A stretch of DNA of 64,000 bases from Inonotus obliquus. Lineage: Eukaryota > Basidiomycota > Agaricomycetes > Hymenochaetales > Hymenochaetaceae. The stretch covers positions 2,356,001-2,420,000 of the forward strand of contig JAJHTX010000001.1 of assembly GCA_032164295.1 (NCBI GenBank), given 5' to 3'. This document shows positions 1 to 11,275 of the stretch, in pieces (within the stretch, counting starts at the first letter, position 1; each line of letters starts with the position of its first letter). The position numbers were made by a program, and so were the translations under genes. The notes under the pieces were generated by a model. That model worked only from the letters and a program-made list of their open reading frames with translations, ran no database searches and was not told the origin of the DNA.

Positions 1-439
1 GGCCGCATCTCGTCAGTGCTATTGCTGCTGTTACTGCTGAGAGACACGTACCTGAAGTGATGGCTTTCGTACGCAAAGGATGCGTGGCAAGTTGTGAGAG
101 GTAAGCCGCCAGCAGCGGGTTGGGTCCCTTCTTTGCTACCGTGGTACTCATATCTACCCCGCCGTTTGCGCTGACGTTGTTGTTGTTGAAGACCAAGAGA
201 GTTATTATTTACGGCTATGTACGGTTAGCACGAAGCACGCTTAGGCCCTCCGAAACTCGGCTTGCTACTTCTGGAATTCTTCCGAGAGCCGATCATTTCG
301 GCTCATTCCATGAAGCAGTACAAATATCTTCAAAATCAATAAATTGACGTCTAAACTATCTCTAGAGTAAGTATCGTAAGAATAAACAATGGATGCACTC
401 CATCGAACAATAAGAGCCGACAGAAAACGCTGGATCCTT
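1..439. other. Left-edge stretch with no supported gene
   Basis: This holds the 3' flank of the YHM2 gene, which is read leftwards and stops at 440. Short open frames exist on both strands, but they lack ATG starts, convincing splice sites or recognisable protein sequence. The first 100 bases could belong to an exon of a gene lying off the left edge, but I cannot support one. Confidence 0.5.
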
Positions 440-1875
440 TTACTCCCCTTTCACCCTACGTGGAGAAATCAGCAAATTGTAACGATCATGACTATATTTT
501 CGATCGAGGACGCACCATGCTTTGACGTAGTCTGCGAAAGAGACCATGCAGATTGTCTGCCAGATACCAAGACCAATACGGGGAGTCACTCCACGGTAAA
601 GACCTTTAAGACCGTTCTCCTTGTAGATATACCCAAGCGTGTTGAAGATCGTCAGTTTCTCAGGACGTTTTCCCGTGGTATCTTTAACCATGGATTGCAT
701 CTGGAAGAGAAGTATATTAATACAACTTCCTCGGAATATGAAATGCGACCGCACCTCGACACGAACGACCTCGATAGGTTGGTTCCAGGTCGCAAGGGCA
801 CCTCCTATTGATGATGCCAAAATCTTATCAAGAGGCCCCAGCTTGTCTTTCTCATCCTTGCCACGAATTTTTCGGATCGTGCTCTCTGCCAAGCGAGCAA
901 AGCCCATCCTTTGTATATCTGTGTCAAAAGTCAATCTTACTTGGACTGTGATGCGACATACCGTGAGCCCCAGTTCGTGCACTGCCGAACTGCTACCGCA
1001 TTAACGCCCTTATTGATACCTCGGATGCCTTCTCTACGATATATATCCCCAAATACAGCCCATGTCGATGGAGGTTTTACTCCCGTCGCCGCCTGCTTGT
1101 GCCGCGTGATCTCCACCGTTTTCATACATGTGCAGAAGCCTGTATTCAATCTGATCAGGCACAACCGCGAATCCCAGAAAGATTTGTGATTGACGTACCC
1201 ATAGTTGCATAGGCTTGTGCAATACCACCACCCATTCCCCCCAATAGACCGGCAGCTGCGGGATTTACACCAACGGCCGTGAAACCACTTTCGATCTCCG
1301 ACGCCGTGAATAATAATACACCGCCTTTCGTTGACGCCTCTATCCAAGCCTGGTTAAGTGGTCAGCGCCAAGCCCCGATACTTTCGGAGACCAAGTATGC
1401 ATACCCAAGGAATGAGACCCTGGTAAAACCCTGAGACGCCCCCACGACTCCAAACGGTCCGAAGCGCCTGTAACATTGACTGACTGCGGTTGGCAGCCAT
1501 CTGTGTCTTGACGACTTCCAAGGGCTGCCCAAAAGTCGTAACCTGCGATTTTGGAGCTTAATTGTGTTCTGATAAGATTTCGCCGGTAAAGGCATGCTTA
1601 CTTCCTGGAGAAGAAGACGTCAGTCAGAAACGCGCCAGTGTTACAGCAGAACTAAAAACTCACAAACTATCACGACCATTTGGCGTGATTTCAAACCATT
1701 AGATGACGAACGAATACACGAGAAACCAGCATTACCAAGTTCATTATCGCGCCTGAATGATGACCCCTTAGCGGTTCAAGGACGCGTCTCTAAAAAGTCT
1801 GTTGCTGTACTTACCGACGGCAATATTTGACCAATTGACGCCCTTCTGGCCCGGCTCTTTAGCTATGGGTGCCAT
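440..1875 (-). CDS. YHM2: Mitochondrial citrate/2-oxoglutarate carrier, YHM2 family
   Basis: This is an inner-membrane solute carrier of the mitochondrial carrier family. By family knowledge Yhm2 exchanges citrate for 2-oxoglutarate and was first named for a role in mtDNA maintenance. The start ATG at 1875 gives [20 protein letters not shown], a typical Yhm2 N-terminus. Later exons read through [22 protein letters not shown] and [15 protein letters not shown] to [20 protein letters not shown] near the C-terminus. Several introns are evident. One of 54 nt (701-754) joins VVRVE to MQSMVKD, and a final 60 nt intron (456-515) would shorten the tail to VKAWVKGE. Both are multiples of three without an in-frame stop, so retention would only lengthen the protein. 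The family assignment is strong; the exact C-terminal splice is inferred. Confidence 0.88.
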
Positions 1876-2657
1876 TGTTGTTAGTGTCGGCGCGAAAGGA
1901 AGAGACGACTTTGGAGGAGATGGGGGAGGTAGGAGTTAAGTGACAAGAACGGAGCAGTGGACGGGACACCGCTAAGTGAAGTTATTGGGGCAGATCAGTC
2001 CCACGCATCCTGGTCCACCAAAAAAAATCGCCTCATTCGATATTATTACTCCCATTTTCATTGGCTCCCCACCAAGTCACCAACGAACGAACGAGTAGAC
2101 ATACGCTTAAGCAACGATGGATTTTCTCGTATTTTATTTGAGCTCGCTCTTGCAAGGCTGTACTTTTTGCCTCCGAAAATTGTTTTTAACGGATTCACGT
2201 GCATATTTTCTCTCTTTTTAAGGCCGGCTATTCTTGGATCGACCCGATGGCAATTCCTTGGTGTAGCTTGACTTCACGGCCTCGGTCAATAAATTCGGAC
2301 GGAGCGGGCGGACGGAGCGGGCTGCAAAGTAGAAGCATCGAGAGATTAGATTAAACGGCTTGTACTCTAGTCAAGCAAGAATTTGCAACGAGAAGAGCTA
2401 CATATGGGTATAAAGTACGTACATCCGTAACAAAGTGATGGTTGTGAACGTGATTGCATGGGAATAGCGTGAACTTTGCTTATAACTCCGGATCGATGAA
2501 AAGGAAAAGAGCGAAATGAATGGCACGAAGCAACAATGAGGGAGACTATGATGAGCATGATCGTGAGGAACATGCATGCTCCGAAGACACGGTTGAAGGG
2601 TATACATCGAGCCGAGATGCATGCTTTGGAACGGTACTTCGGGGCACGCAACGCTGT
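1876..2657. promoter_or_regulatory. Upstream region of YHM2 and 3' flank of the coiled-coil gene
   Basis: This 0.8 kb gap holds the YHM2 promoter side (1876 upward) and the downstream flank of the next minus-strand gene, which stops at 2658. It contains a 13-bp tandem duplication at 2296-2321 (unit cggacggagcggg). The open frames here start with non-ATG codons and match nothing I recognise. I see no further gene. Confidence 0.5.
2296..2321. repeat. 13-bp GC-rich tandem duplication
   Basis: The unit cggacggagcggg occurs twice without a gap in an otherwise AT-leaning intergenic region upstream of YHM2. It could be a binding site pair or simple slippage; nothing in the sequence decides this. 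Confidence 0.8.
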
Positions 2658-5600
2658 TCACGCTGTGGCGCGGTCTTGCTTGAGTTTCTCGATTTGTTCT
2701 GTGAGCTGTACGATATCTTCCTTTAACCTGAAAAAGCAAGCGAGCCATGTGAGATCAATATTGAGTGCGTGCGGGAAAGGTGAAGAGCATGCAATAATCA
2801 CTCTAGAATGAGAAAAGGCGAATGTAGAAAGTGGATAATACAAAATGCCATAATTAATGGGTGAATGCTTGCTGATTAAACTCGGCATGAAAGTGACAGA
2901 ATGCAGTATGAAAATACATAGAAGACATGCAATAGGTCCAGATGCAACATTGTGAAGTGAATAAGTCAGGTTGAAAATGCGGAATGTACGAGAGTTGTAG
3001 TGCTCATATCAATCACGGAAAAGAAAACGCAAACGTGGAATCTTGACATGAAGAAATGCCTTTAGAAGTTTTACGTACCTAGTAATGGTGTCATCCTTTT
3101 CCTCTGCTTCTGATTCGAGGTAATTAATTTCCATAGACTTGCGGCCAACCTCGCCCTGTAAGTCCTCAGTTCTGGTAACCGCCGTGTCGAGCTCGCCTCG
3201 AAGTGATACAACCGTCCTCTCATGCTGGGCTTCTAGGTCGTGCAATTTCGCGTTGTGGGCTTCATGGAGTTTCTGTAGCTCCTCCTTTGATACCGATGCA
3301 GAACCCGATGGGACAACACCGTTGCCCTTGGACGCAGCCGGAGCCGGAGCCTGCGCGGCAAGCGTTGCCTGTAGGGTCGCAACCTCCCCCTCCAAGTCCG
3401 TGACGCGAGATGCCAACTCAGATTTATCTTTGAGCAACGAGAACACTTCTTCCTCGCGCTCGGCACGCAACTTAGTCACTTCCTCAGCACGAGTCTTTGC
3501 GGCAATCTCCAACTCTTTCGAGTGATTACTCGACATCTCAGAGATCGAGTCTTTCTGGGCATTCAATACTTCTTTGAGCGCAGTCGCCTCGTCGTGCGCG
3601 GAAGATAGCTCTCGCGTCAAACGAAGCACCTCAGCCGCGTGCACAGATGTGGAATTAGCGGTAACCGCGGCTGCGGCATTCTCAGCTTCCTCAATTTGCT
3701 TCTTGAGGGTCTCAATCTCATTCACAGACGAAGACAAAGCAGCCTTCGCTTTGGCTAAGTCGTCCTGGGTCGCTTTGAGATCAACGGCCTGATTGTTAAT
3801 CGTCTTGTCAAGCGATTTGACCTTCGCATCCAAAGTTGCCTCATGTTCGGCCTTGAGTTCATCGATGAATGATTTGTGCGCGGTGTTGAGCTGCTCGATC
3901 ATCGCCTGAGACTGAGTGCGCAGCGCATGTAAATCTTGAGCATGAGCATCTCCCGCTTCGGTCTAAACGTGTCCATTCAATCGCTAGAACGATGATCATC
4001 CAAAAAGACAGACGAACCTTCGCTTTCTGATAAGCTTCCTGTAGTAGTCGATCGTGCTCTTCCTTAACGGCCTCAACCTTCGCAGCATATTGCGCTTCTT
4101 GGCCCTAAGAAAGATGACTTTAGTATCATTAAGTATATAAAAGTATAAACTCACTGCTAGCTCGTTTGCGAGTCGTGAAATCTCAGAAGAAAGCTCATCC
4201 GCCTTCTGGGAGTGGAGCTTATCTAACTCGCTTAGTTTCGCGGCATGGGCCTCCTCGGCGGATTTGGCATCGGCAAGAGCTTGATCATACTGAGTAGCTG
4301 CTGCTGTAAGTTGCCCCTCTAGCTCCTTCAGCTTAGCAGAGAGCTGGTCATGCTCGTCACCGGCCGCCTGCAGGGCCCGCTCATGTTGTTCTTTGCTCTC
4401 GGCCAAAGAGTGCTCGTACTCCTCATATTTCTTCTTCGTCTCAATTGCGGCCTGCTCCAATTGCCCGTTGAGATCGGCAACTTGGTCCTCCAATGCCTTG
4501 ATGCGGGTAAGAGCGTGCTTCTCCTTATCTTCTGCAGTCTCGGCCGTCTCCCTGAGTTCCAAGATCTCAACCTCAAGCTCGGAAAGCTTATTCGCATTCT
4601 CCTCCTTCTCGGTCTTGAGTGTAGCTATTTGTGCAGCCAGCTCCTCTGCACGAGCAGTGGCGCTCTCTAGTTCGCTATTCTTCGCTTCAACTTGAGCCTG
4701 AGCAGCTTCGTGGGCGGTAGTCAGAGCATTGCTTTCAGCTTTGATGGCCTCGAGATCAGCATGAGCTTTGAGCAGCGCCTCATGCTCAATGGTGGCGGCG
4801 GCGGCGGCGTTCGACGCCGCTTCAGCAGACGAAGCCGTCAAGGCTTCTATTTCCTGTCTTACGATAACGTTCTCGTTGGTGAGCGACGTAAGCTGACCCT
4901 CGATAGTTTGAATCTGCTCAGTCTTCGAGGCGACCTCGGACAGTGCCGCATCCAGCTGAAGGTAATGATCTGTTAGACCCAATGAAGCCGTAACCCGTAG
5001 CAATTAAGCACACCTTAGTTCTCGCATCCTTAATGTCGTTATTGATCGAGTCAACTTCTGTACGAAGTTGTTGAACAAGAGTCACTTGAGACGACAACTG
5101 AGCATCAACGTCATCCTTCGCTCGCTTCAGTTCGTCGAGTGCAACCTGCTTCGAATTGGCTTCAGCGCGCACAATTTCCAGCTGTCCGCGGGTCGACTTC
5201 AAGTCCGTCCGAAGAGATTCAGATTGCTCAACCTGCGCCTTTAACGACGCTTCCGCTTCGCGGAGCTTATAGATAACATCTGAGTTAGCTCATGAATAGT
5301 GTACATTAGAGAATTAATACCTTCGTTTGCATATGATCAAGGACGGTAATGTCCTCTTTAATATCTTTCAAAGAGGATATTGATCCCAAAGTCGGAGTCC
5401 GTCGGGTACCTAAAGGAGGCTTGGCGGTTGTAGGTGGAGCATTAGGTTTCGGACCCAGTGACGTGCGCCTCGTCGTTGCTGGGATGCCATCAGAAATGGA
5501 AGCACGAGGGCGGTTCGTAACGGATCCGGCCGTGGATCCGACGGGGGAAACAACAGTGCGTGTCGTTGTCTTCGGCGCATTTGAAGCCGGAGCTGGAGAT

Positions 5601-6426
5601 GGAGCTCGCCTTGCAGTTGAGCTTGCGAGAGGGGGTTTTGGGGGCAGAGAAGGTCTACGCGTCGCTGTGGTGGTAGAAGAAGCTACAGAAGACGAGGTTC
5701 CTGGTCGAGTAGTCATGGTAGGCTTGCTCGTGGATACAGAAGTCCTTGCTTTCGTCGGTGAAATGCTCGCCTTGGATGCGGGAGCGTTCGCAGTACTCGT
5801 GGATTTCCTCAATGCAGCTGAAGCAGCGGGCTTTGCAGTGGCAGCAGTAGCGCTAGCAGCTTTCGATACGATAGGAGCGGCGGGCTTAGTGGTTCCGGCA
5901 CCAGCAGAACCTGAGTTGATAGCCTGGCCACCGTCGCAGGGAATTAAAGTTAATATATTTACTGAAGAGATATTAATACGCGACAGCATGTAAGACACAC
6001 CTTTCTCGCGAGAGCAGCCGGTCCTGTAGTCGTCTTGCCTGTCTTCACAGGCGACGATTTCACAGCTGCAGTTGTCTTCTTCACTGCCTTGCTTGCGTCG
6101 CTTGGAGGCTTCTGGGGTGCCGCTACGCTAGGTTTTTCACCATTCTCCTTGGGCACGCCTGATGCATCCTCAATGCCAGCAGGTCCAGCTCCGCTTTCAT
6201 GAGACGCTTCGGGAGCCTTATCCACAGCATTGCCCTCGTCTGCGTCGTGTCCATCATCTTGGACCTCATGGGATTCAATCTCCGAGTCCAGCGATGATGT
6301 GTCGATATCGCCGACCTCGTGAGATATGCCAGAGTGCTCAGACTTTACGTCAATAGACTCAATCAGGCCATGCTCAGACTCAGCGCCTCCTGCAGCCACT
6401 GGAGGAAGGATCGCGACATCGGGCAT
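2658..6426 (-). CDS. Long coiled-coil protein with a basic Ser/Thr/Ala/Pro-rich N-terminal region
   Basis: I do not recognise an orthologue with a known function. The predicted product is about 1,040 residues. An acidic N-terminus (MPDVAILPPVAAGG) is followed by a low-complexity basic region of about 200 residues rich in S, T, A, P, K and R. After that come roughly 650 residues of almost unbroken heptad-type coiled coil, ending in QLTEQIEKLKQDRATA. A basic disordered head plus a long rod recalls microtubule- or cytoskeleton-associated proteins, but that is inference. At least seven exons are visible. Most introns are about 50-60 nt, but the last one (2728-3078) is 351 nt, long for this locus. 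The start at 6426 is the first ATG after a plausible acceptor; an upstream non-coding exon is possible. The gene is head-to-head with ureD across 128 bp. Confidence 0.75.
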
Positions 6427-6554
6427 ATCTAGAGAGGCCTGAAGGAAGAAAAGAAAGAGATGAATGGGTCGAGGGATGGTTGAGACGCGTGAGTGGACGC
6501 GTGTCACGACACTCTAGTCTATCTTTGTTATTCGCATCGCATCCCTTCGCCATC
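6427..6554. promoter_or_regulatory. Bidirectional promoter, coiled-coil gene / ureD
   Basis: Only 128 bp separate the start codon of the minus-strand coiled-coil gene (6426) from that of ureD (6555). Both must be transcribed from this interval or from within each other's 5' ends. No clear TATA element is visible. Confidence 0.6.
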
Positions 6555-7514
6555 ATGCACACCGACTCCCTCACTTCCAATGTCGCGGGCTCAGGGCGCA
6601 TCAAGCTCGCATTGCATGGCCGCCAGGCGACATTCTCGCGTTTATCATATACGTATCCATTGAAATTACTTACACCGCGTGTCACCGAACCCTTCGTCGC
6701 TATCGCATACATTCTGACATATGGGGGAGGGCTTGTCAGCGGAGACCGCATTCACGTTCAAGTCGAAGTAGCTTCTAATGCAAAACTTCTACTTCTTACT
6801 CAAGTGCGGTTGAATTCTGGCCTTTTTTTCAGCATATTCAGCTCATAATCACGCGCAAAGGGCTCTACCAAGGTATTCAAGCAGAGGCCCGGTAGCAGGC
6901 TGTCCAAGACGACCGAAACTGTAGAGGATGCTTTTGGACTATCCACATTGCAGAGACTGGACGTTCATGTACAACGAGATGGACTACTCCTGCTCCTACC
7001 CGAGCCGGTGACTTGCTTCTCAGCAGCTGCATACAATCAGATCCAAACTTTCCATGTTGATAAGAATGCCTCAGCAGTCTTGCTTGACTGGATAACCTCT
7101 GGACGCATGTCAAGAGGAGAAGAGTGGCAGTTTTCTCGCTACTACAGTGTTAACGAGGTCTGGTCTGACAAGAAACGGATAGCGAGGGACGTCCTGCTGC
7201 TGGAGCATAGCGCTTCCAATCCGAGAGCGCTGAGACAGCGGATGGGTATCTACTCTTGCTATGCGACCCTAATTTTATTCGGACCGAAGTTGCGTACAAC
7301 CGTGGATTCGCTATTTTCAATCTACCAAGAAATATCGGTCTATCAGCAAACGTCGGCTCCCAGTTTAGTATGGTCAGCGAGTCGGATCGATGATGGATGC
7401 GTTATTCGCGTGGCTGGTGTCCAGACCGAAACGGTCAAGACGTGGATTCGGGAGCATCTGAAGGGATTAGAGGACTGTGTGGGCAGCGAAGTACTTGGCA
7501 AAGCTCTTGTATAG
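6555..7514 (+). CDS. ureD: Urease accessory protein UreD (UreH)
   Basis: UreD is a cytosolic chaperone that binds apo-urease and, with UreF and UreG, delivers nickel to its active site. Two exons (6555-6803 and 6861-7514) give about 300 residues, normal for the family. Family signatures are visible: the segment TYGGGLVSGDRIHVQVEV, then LLTQ joined across a 57 nt intron to GSTKVFK, then LPEPVTCFSAAAYNQIQ and LDWITSGR. The ATG at 6555 starts MHTDSLTSNVAGSGRI; longer open frames upstream use non-ATG starts and were not used. Urease and its other accessory genes are not in this window, as expected for dispersed fungal urease genes. Confidence 0.92.
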
Positions 7515-7819
7515 TTTCCCGTGAGTAGTGACTATGGGCATCGTCTGATAAGAAGCTGAGACCTTCATCAGCAGCTTCGGTGCGCATTGTGCCTTTCGCT
7601 CCGAGAGCAAGGCAGAGCACAACATTTCGCGCAGCTCTGACTCCAGTTAGAGTTCTGTGTTCGTGCGGTATTTATTATACTAAAGGGAACGGAGAAAGCT
7701 ACAGAGGTTTTCATGTAATATTATATGATGAATTGATCCGCGTCGCTTTTCGGGAACACGTGGACGCGATGTGCTTCGCGTCGGACACGCCGTCTCTCTC
7801 TCAATCGTCCCCACCAAGC

Positions 7820-10800
7820 ATGTCCCAACCCAACCCTTTCGATCGTTGGTTAACTCTGAAAGATGATGAACTTACGGTCCAATTCATACATGAGCTCCTC
7901 CGTCCTGTTAGGGACGACCTCTGGGTTGCCGCAGCTTGTGTAGATCGTGTGCTTGATGACGTCGACATACAGCGCGCTCTAATTGACCTCGGTATTGAAA
8001 GAACGGACTCGATTATCCATCGCGCACAGGATGTCGTCTCTGATCTACGCTCGAGCATAGAGGCTCTGGACACTTCCTATAGGTCACTTTCAGATTATTT
8101 CGGGGAGAACGTAACGGATGCCCACTTATGTCGGATTCGTTCCACCTTGCTGAACCGTAGAGACCGCTTGAGGACATTCGAAGAGGTACTTTCAAATGCC
8201 TCGCTGTATCACTCTTCAAATAACCCATCCGGACCATCAACAAGCACCGAGGACGAGGAAGGCTGGGATGACAATCCATGGGAAGTCGATGACACGGAAG
8301 CAGGTCCATCCGCGAAATCAGGAACTCCTCCCATTCCACTGTCTGTCTTCCTCACAGAAGGTATATCCTCAATCTGTTTATTGCTGGCATCCCAAGCGCA
8401 ACTTCAAGCTCTCAAAGTGTTATTTAACCGCCATCACTCGGAGGCTTTCCCAGTCCGTCTCGAAATACTATCGAGGATTCCCTTGTTCATTGACCCAGTC
8501 AGATACCGCGACTTGCTTCCAGCTCTCGACGCGCGAAATGGGAAGGAGCGTACGCCCCACTCATCACCTTGGAGGACGGAGCTTGACCTTGTGGAGTCTG
8601 TGGCCGTGCAACAGTCTCTTTCACAGGTCGATGATATTTTTGACGAGTCAGATACGGAGGTTCTCGGTGTGCAGCAAGCAATTTCTCCGCAGGATAGCTT
8701 GCTTTCTGCCGAGGAACTAGCATCGTGGTATAAGGCGAGGGTCGAGGACATTATCGCGTCAACCGGCATGGTCGATACGGCGCTTGGCCTTGTTCAACAC
8801 GGTGTATCCCAGGGTATTCTTGGTTTGGACGAGCTTGGTGAGGACTTGACACTGATTGCACGCTTTACGTACGATGCCACGGGACCGGATGGCGCCTCAA
8901 GCGAACCATTAACTCTTGCTAAATGGTGGTCCTCGGAGCCTCGAGAAATTGTTCGTCGTTACCTCGCTCACAGCACACCGGATACCATAGTCAGCGACAT
9001 CCGACGACTCGTGCTACCGTATTTATTCGTCCTCGAGTCGCGGTGTGAACGTGCAGGCAAACCAGATCCTGGCCTTGTGAAGCTGTTGTTATACGAATAT
9101 GTTCTTGGAACGAAGCTCAGCATGATCGGTCCGGTATTTGAAGCGTCAAAGCCAACTGAAGTGGCTTCACAGCGACTAATTTCGGACGATGAAGACCTCG
9201 CTCGCTTGGCATTGGCATGCTTATATGGTAGTGATAGTCTCGACGATTGGTCTAACATGAGTCGCATTTTTGAATGCTTACCGGCGTGGAACTTTGGGGT
9301 AGAGGAGGATGAAGAGGACGAAATCGAAACGACTGTTACTTCACTAAACTCTTTCCTTGCACCAACTACGTCCCGTCCTCAGACATCACCATCTGACCTC
9401 CTCATCTTCTTCAAACCACTCCCGGCCAGATCTCTGTCTCGGGCACTTGACATTCTGGACGTCCATTTAGAATCTGGAGAAATCCTCTCTCGATGGGGCG
9501 TCCCCGTTCCTATACGCTGGTTCCTCCAGAGCGCTCACGATGAGACGCAGCAGCGTGCTTGGGCAATGAAAATGGCAAGGCAAACGGATGCCCCCATGGG
9601 AGACCTCGATAGCGAGGACATTTGGCTGTCCTTATTGGAAGATATGTTAAAATTAGCTCGACCAGATGAAACGGACACCTATTCTGCGTTTGGTGCTCTG
9701 TCGGCTGATACCATCAGGCAAATCTTTTTCAGAGGATTGTTGAGCACTGGAAGTAAGTGATGAACTCGTCGCCATGACTAGCTGTTGATGATACTAATAT
9801 TTCGCGCAAGAATTCATCATTGCAAAAAATCTCGTTCAGCCACGGCATCGTGAACGGTTACTCGACCCACACATCGTCGAAAACATCTGTCTCGATTGTT
9901 CAAGGGAGTTCTATGATAACGCAAACTCTGGCAACTACAACCACGGAGACATGAAGCTCGCATATGATTGGTGAGATCAACCACCACATAGAATACTACT
10001 CAAGCTTACGTCTGTTCTTTGTAGCTTATCCGTCGCACCTCAAACCTACAGGATCCAAAAAGAACGCGAGTTCATCGAGGCAACAAGCCGAATTTCCTCT
10101 TTCAACGTAACATCTCGTCCAGGCGTCCCCCTGCTCCCACTCGAGATCCGTCTAACGAAAGACAAACTCAGCCTCATCTCACGCGTCCTATCAAGTAACG
10201 AAAGTGCTTATAAACATGCCGAAGTTCTACTCGAACTGGTTCGAAAACTCGGTTATAAGGATGACGGTCTTGCGGAAGTGAAGACATTAGCAATGGTTGC
10301 GGATACTGCACTCCAAGCTGAGGATTTTCCTCGTGCATTTGAGGCAAGCGAGCGTATGATCAATGCCGTACAGCGTCTCCGCCAAAACGCACTTCTTGGA
10401 GTAGAAAGCGAGCATGTGCGAGAGGCAATTGAGGTGTGCTGGGTTGCTTGTTATCAACTTGGAAGACAATCCGAAGCAGAAGATGTCGAGAGGAAAATGG
10501 CACTTCTGGGTCGTGCCCTGGAGTTGTGCCCCCCAGATAAGATCGTTGACATCCTAACATCCTGGCGAAAGCTCGAAGCAGAAGACATTGAACGAAGACG
10601 GAAGCAAACAGATCTACGCCATTCACGAGATGGAGATGCGATAAAGCAGTCCGGACGCGTGAGAGGCAGGACGGCGACCCTCTCGTCTAGACTTCAAGAC
10701 TCATTACATATGCATTCGCCGGCGCTACCGAACGCGTCAGCTTTGGCTTCGCATACCTTCAGCCGCGTGGCTGCTGCCTTTCCGTTCGGAGTACACGGAC

Positions 10801-10913
10801 GTTCTGACGAGGAGAAGAGTCGCAGTCGCAGTCCGGATGTTCAATCTCAGGCTAGACATGCTCTACGGAAAGGTGTCGGTTGGCTCATTGGCGCTGACGA
10901 GGACGAGTTATAA
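7820..10913 (+). CDS. SEC39: Sec39 domain protein (NBAS/Dsl1-complex subunit)
   Basis: Sec39 proteins belong to the Dsl1/NRZ tethering complex, which captures Golgi-derived COPI vesicles at the ER membrane. Three exons (7820-9752, 9811-9970, 10025-10913) give about 993 helix-rich residues. Recognisable stretches include LTLKDDELTVQFIHELLRPV at the start, the NICLDCSREFYDNA region in exon 2, and LTKDKLSLISRVLSSNESAY in exon 3, all typical of the Sec39 fold. The C-terminal tail is basic and probably disordered. I chose the ATG at 7820 (MSQPNPFDRW) because it directly precedes the conserved part; an in-frame ATG at 7769 would add 17 residues. It lies 305 bp downstream of ureD on the same strand. 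Confidence 0.85.
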
Positions 10914-11275
10914 GTTGAATCTTTTAGGAGATAATATTAATGTTCCATGGAGATAGTCCATTAGTTATAGGGAATGCATATGCGCATATGCGACGTGTAA
11001 AAATAGACGTAGGAAGAATATTACGACTAATAATCAAGAACAGAAGAAAGTGAACGATACTGTGTAACAATTATTAACTGTATGTTAGAAAAGGAACACA
11101 TCTATCTACAATAATTGATGACAACAAAGTAATCCAAGAATGATCGAGTGTAGATAGAGGACGGGTGGTATAAAAACCAAGTGTAATAATAAAAAATAAG
11201 TCTGATACGAAAGTAACCTTTAGAATAAGTAATGATAAAAAAGCCCGGCAATATATACAAGACTAGCAAGGTACC
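10914..11275. other. AT-rich 3'-3' intergenic region
   Basis: This 362 bp AT-rich stretch lies between the convergent Sec39 gene and the Ser/Pro-rich gene, and must contain both terminators. A perfect 16-bp palindrome, also a direct repeat of gcatatgc, occupies 10976-10991. I see no gene. Confidence 0.6.

Noticed and set aside
120..347. Plus-strand open frame at the left edge
   Set aside because: It opens with TTG, has no splice context or family similarity, and lies in the YHM2 3' flank.
5349..5993. Open frame of 214 codons rich in Val, Ala and Gly, plus strand
   Set aside because: Antisense of the Ser/Thr/Ala/Pro-rich region of the coiled-coil gene; composition is a mirror of that bias.
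7580..7819. Upstream extension of the Sec39 frame
   Set aside because: The frame opens with GTG and encodes no conserved sequence; ATG at 7820 fits the family start.
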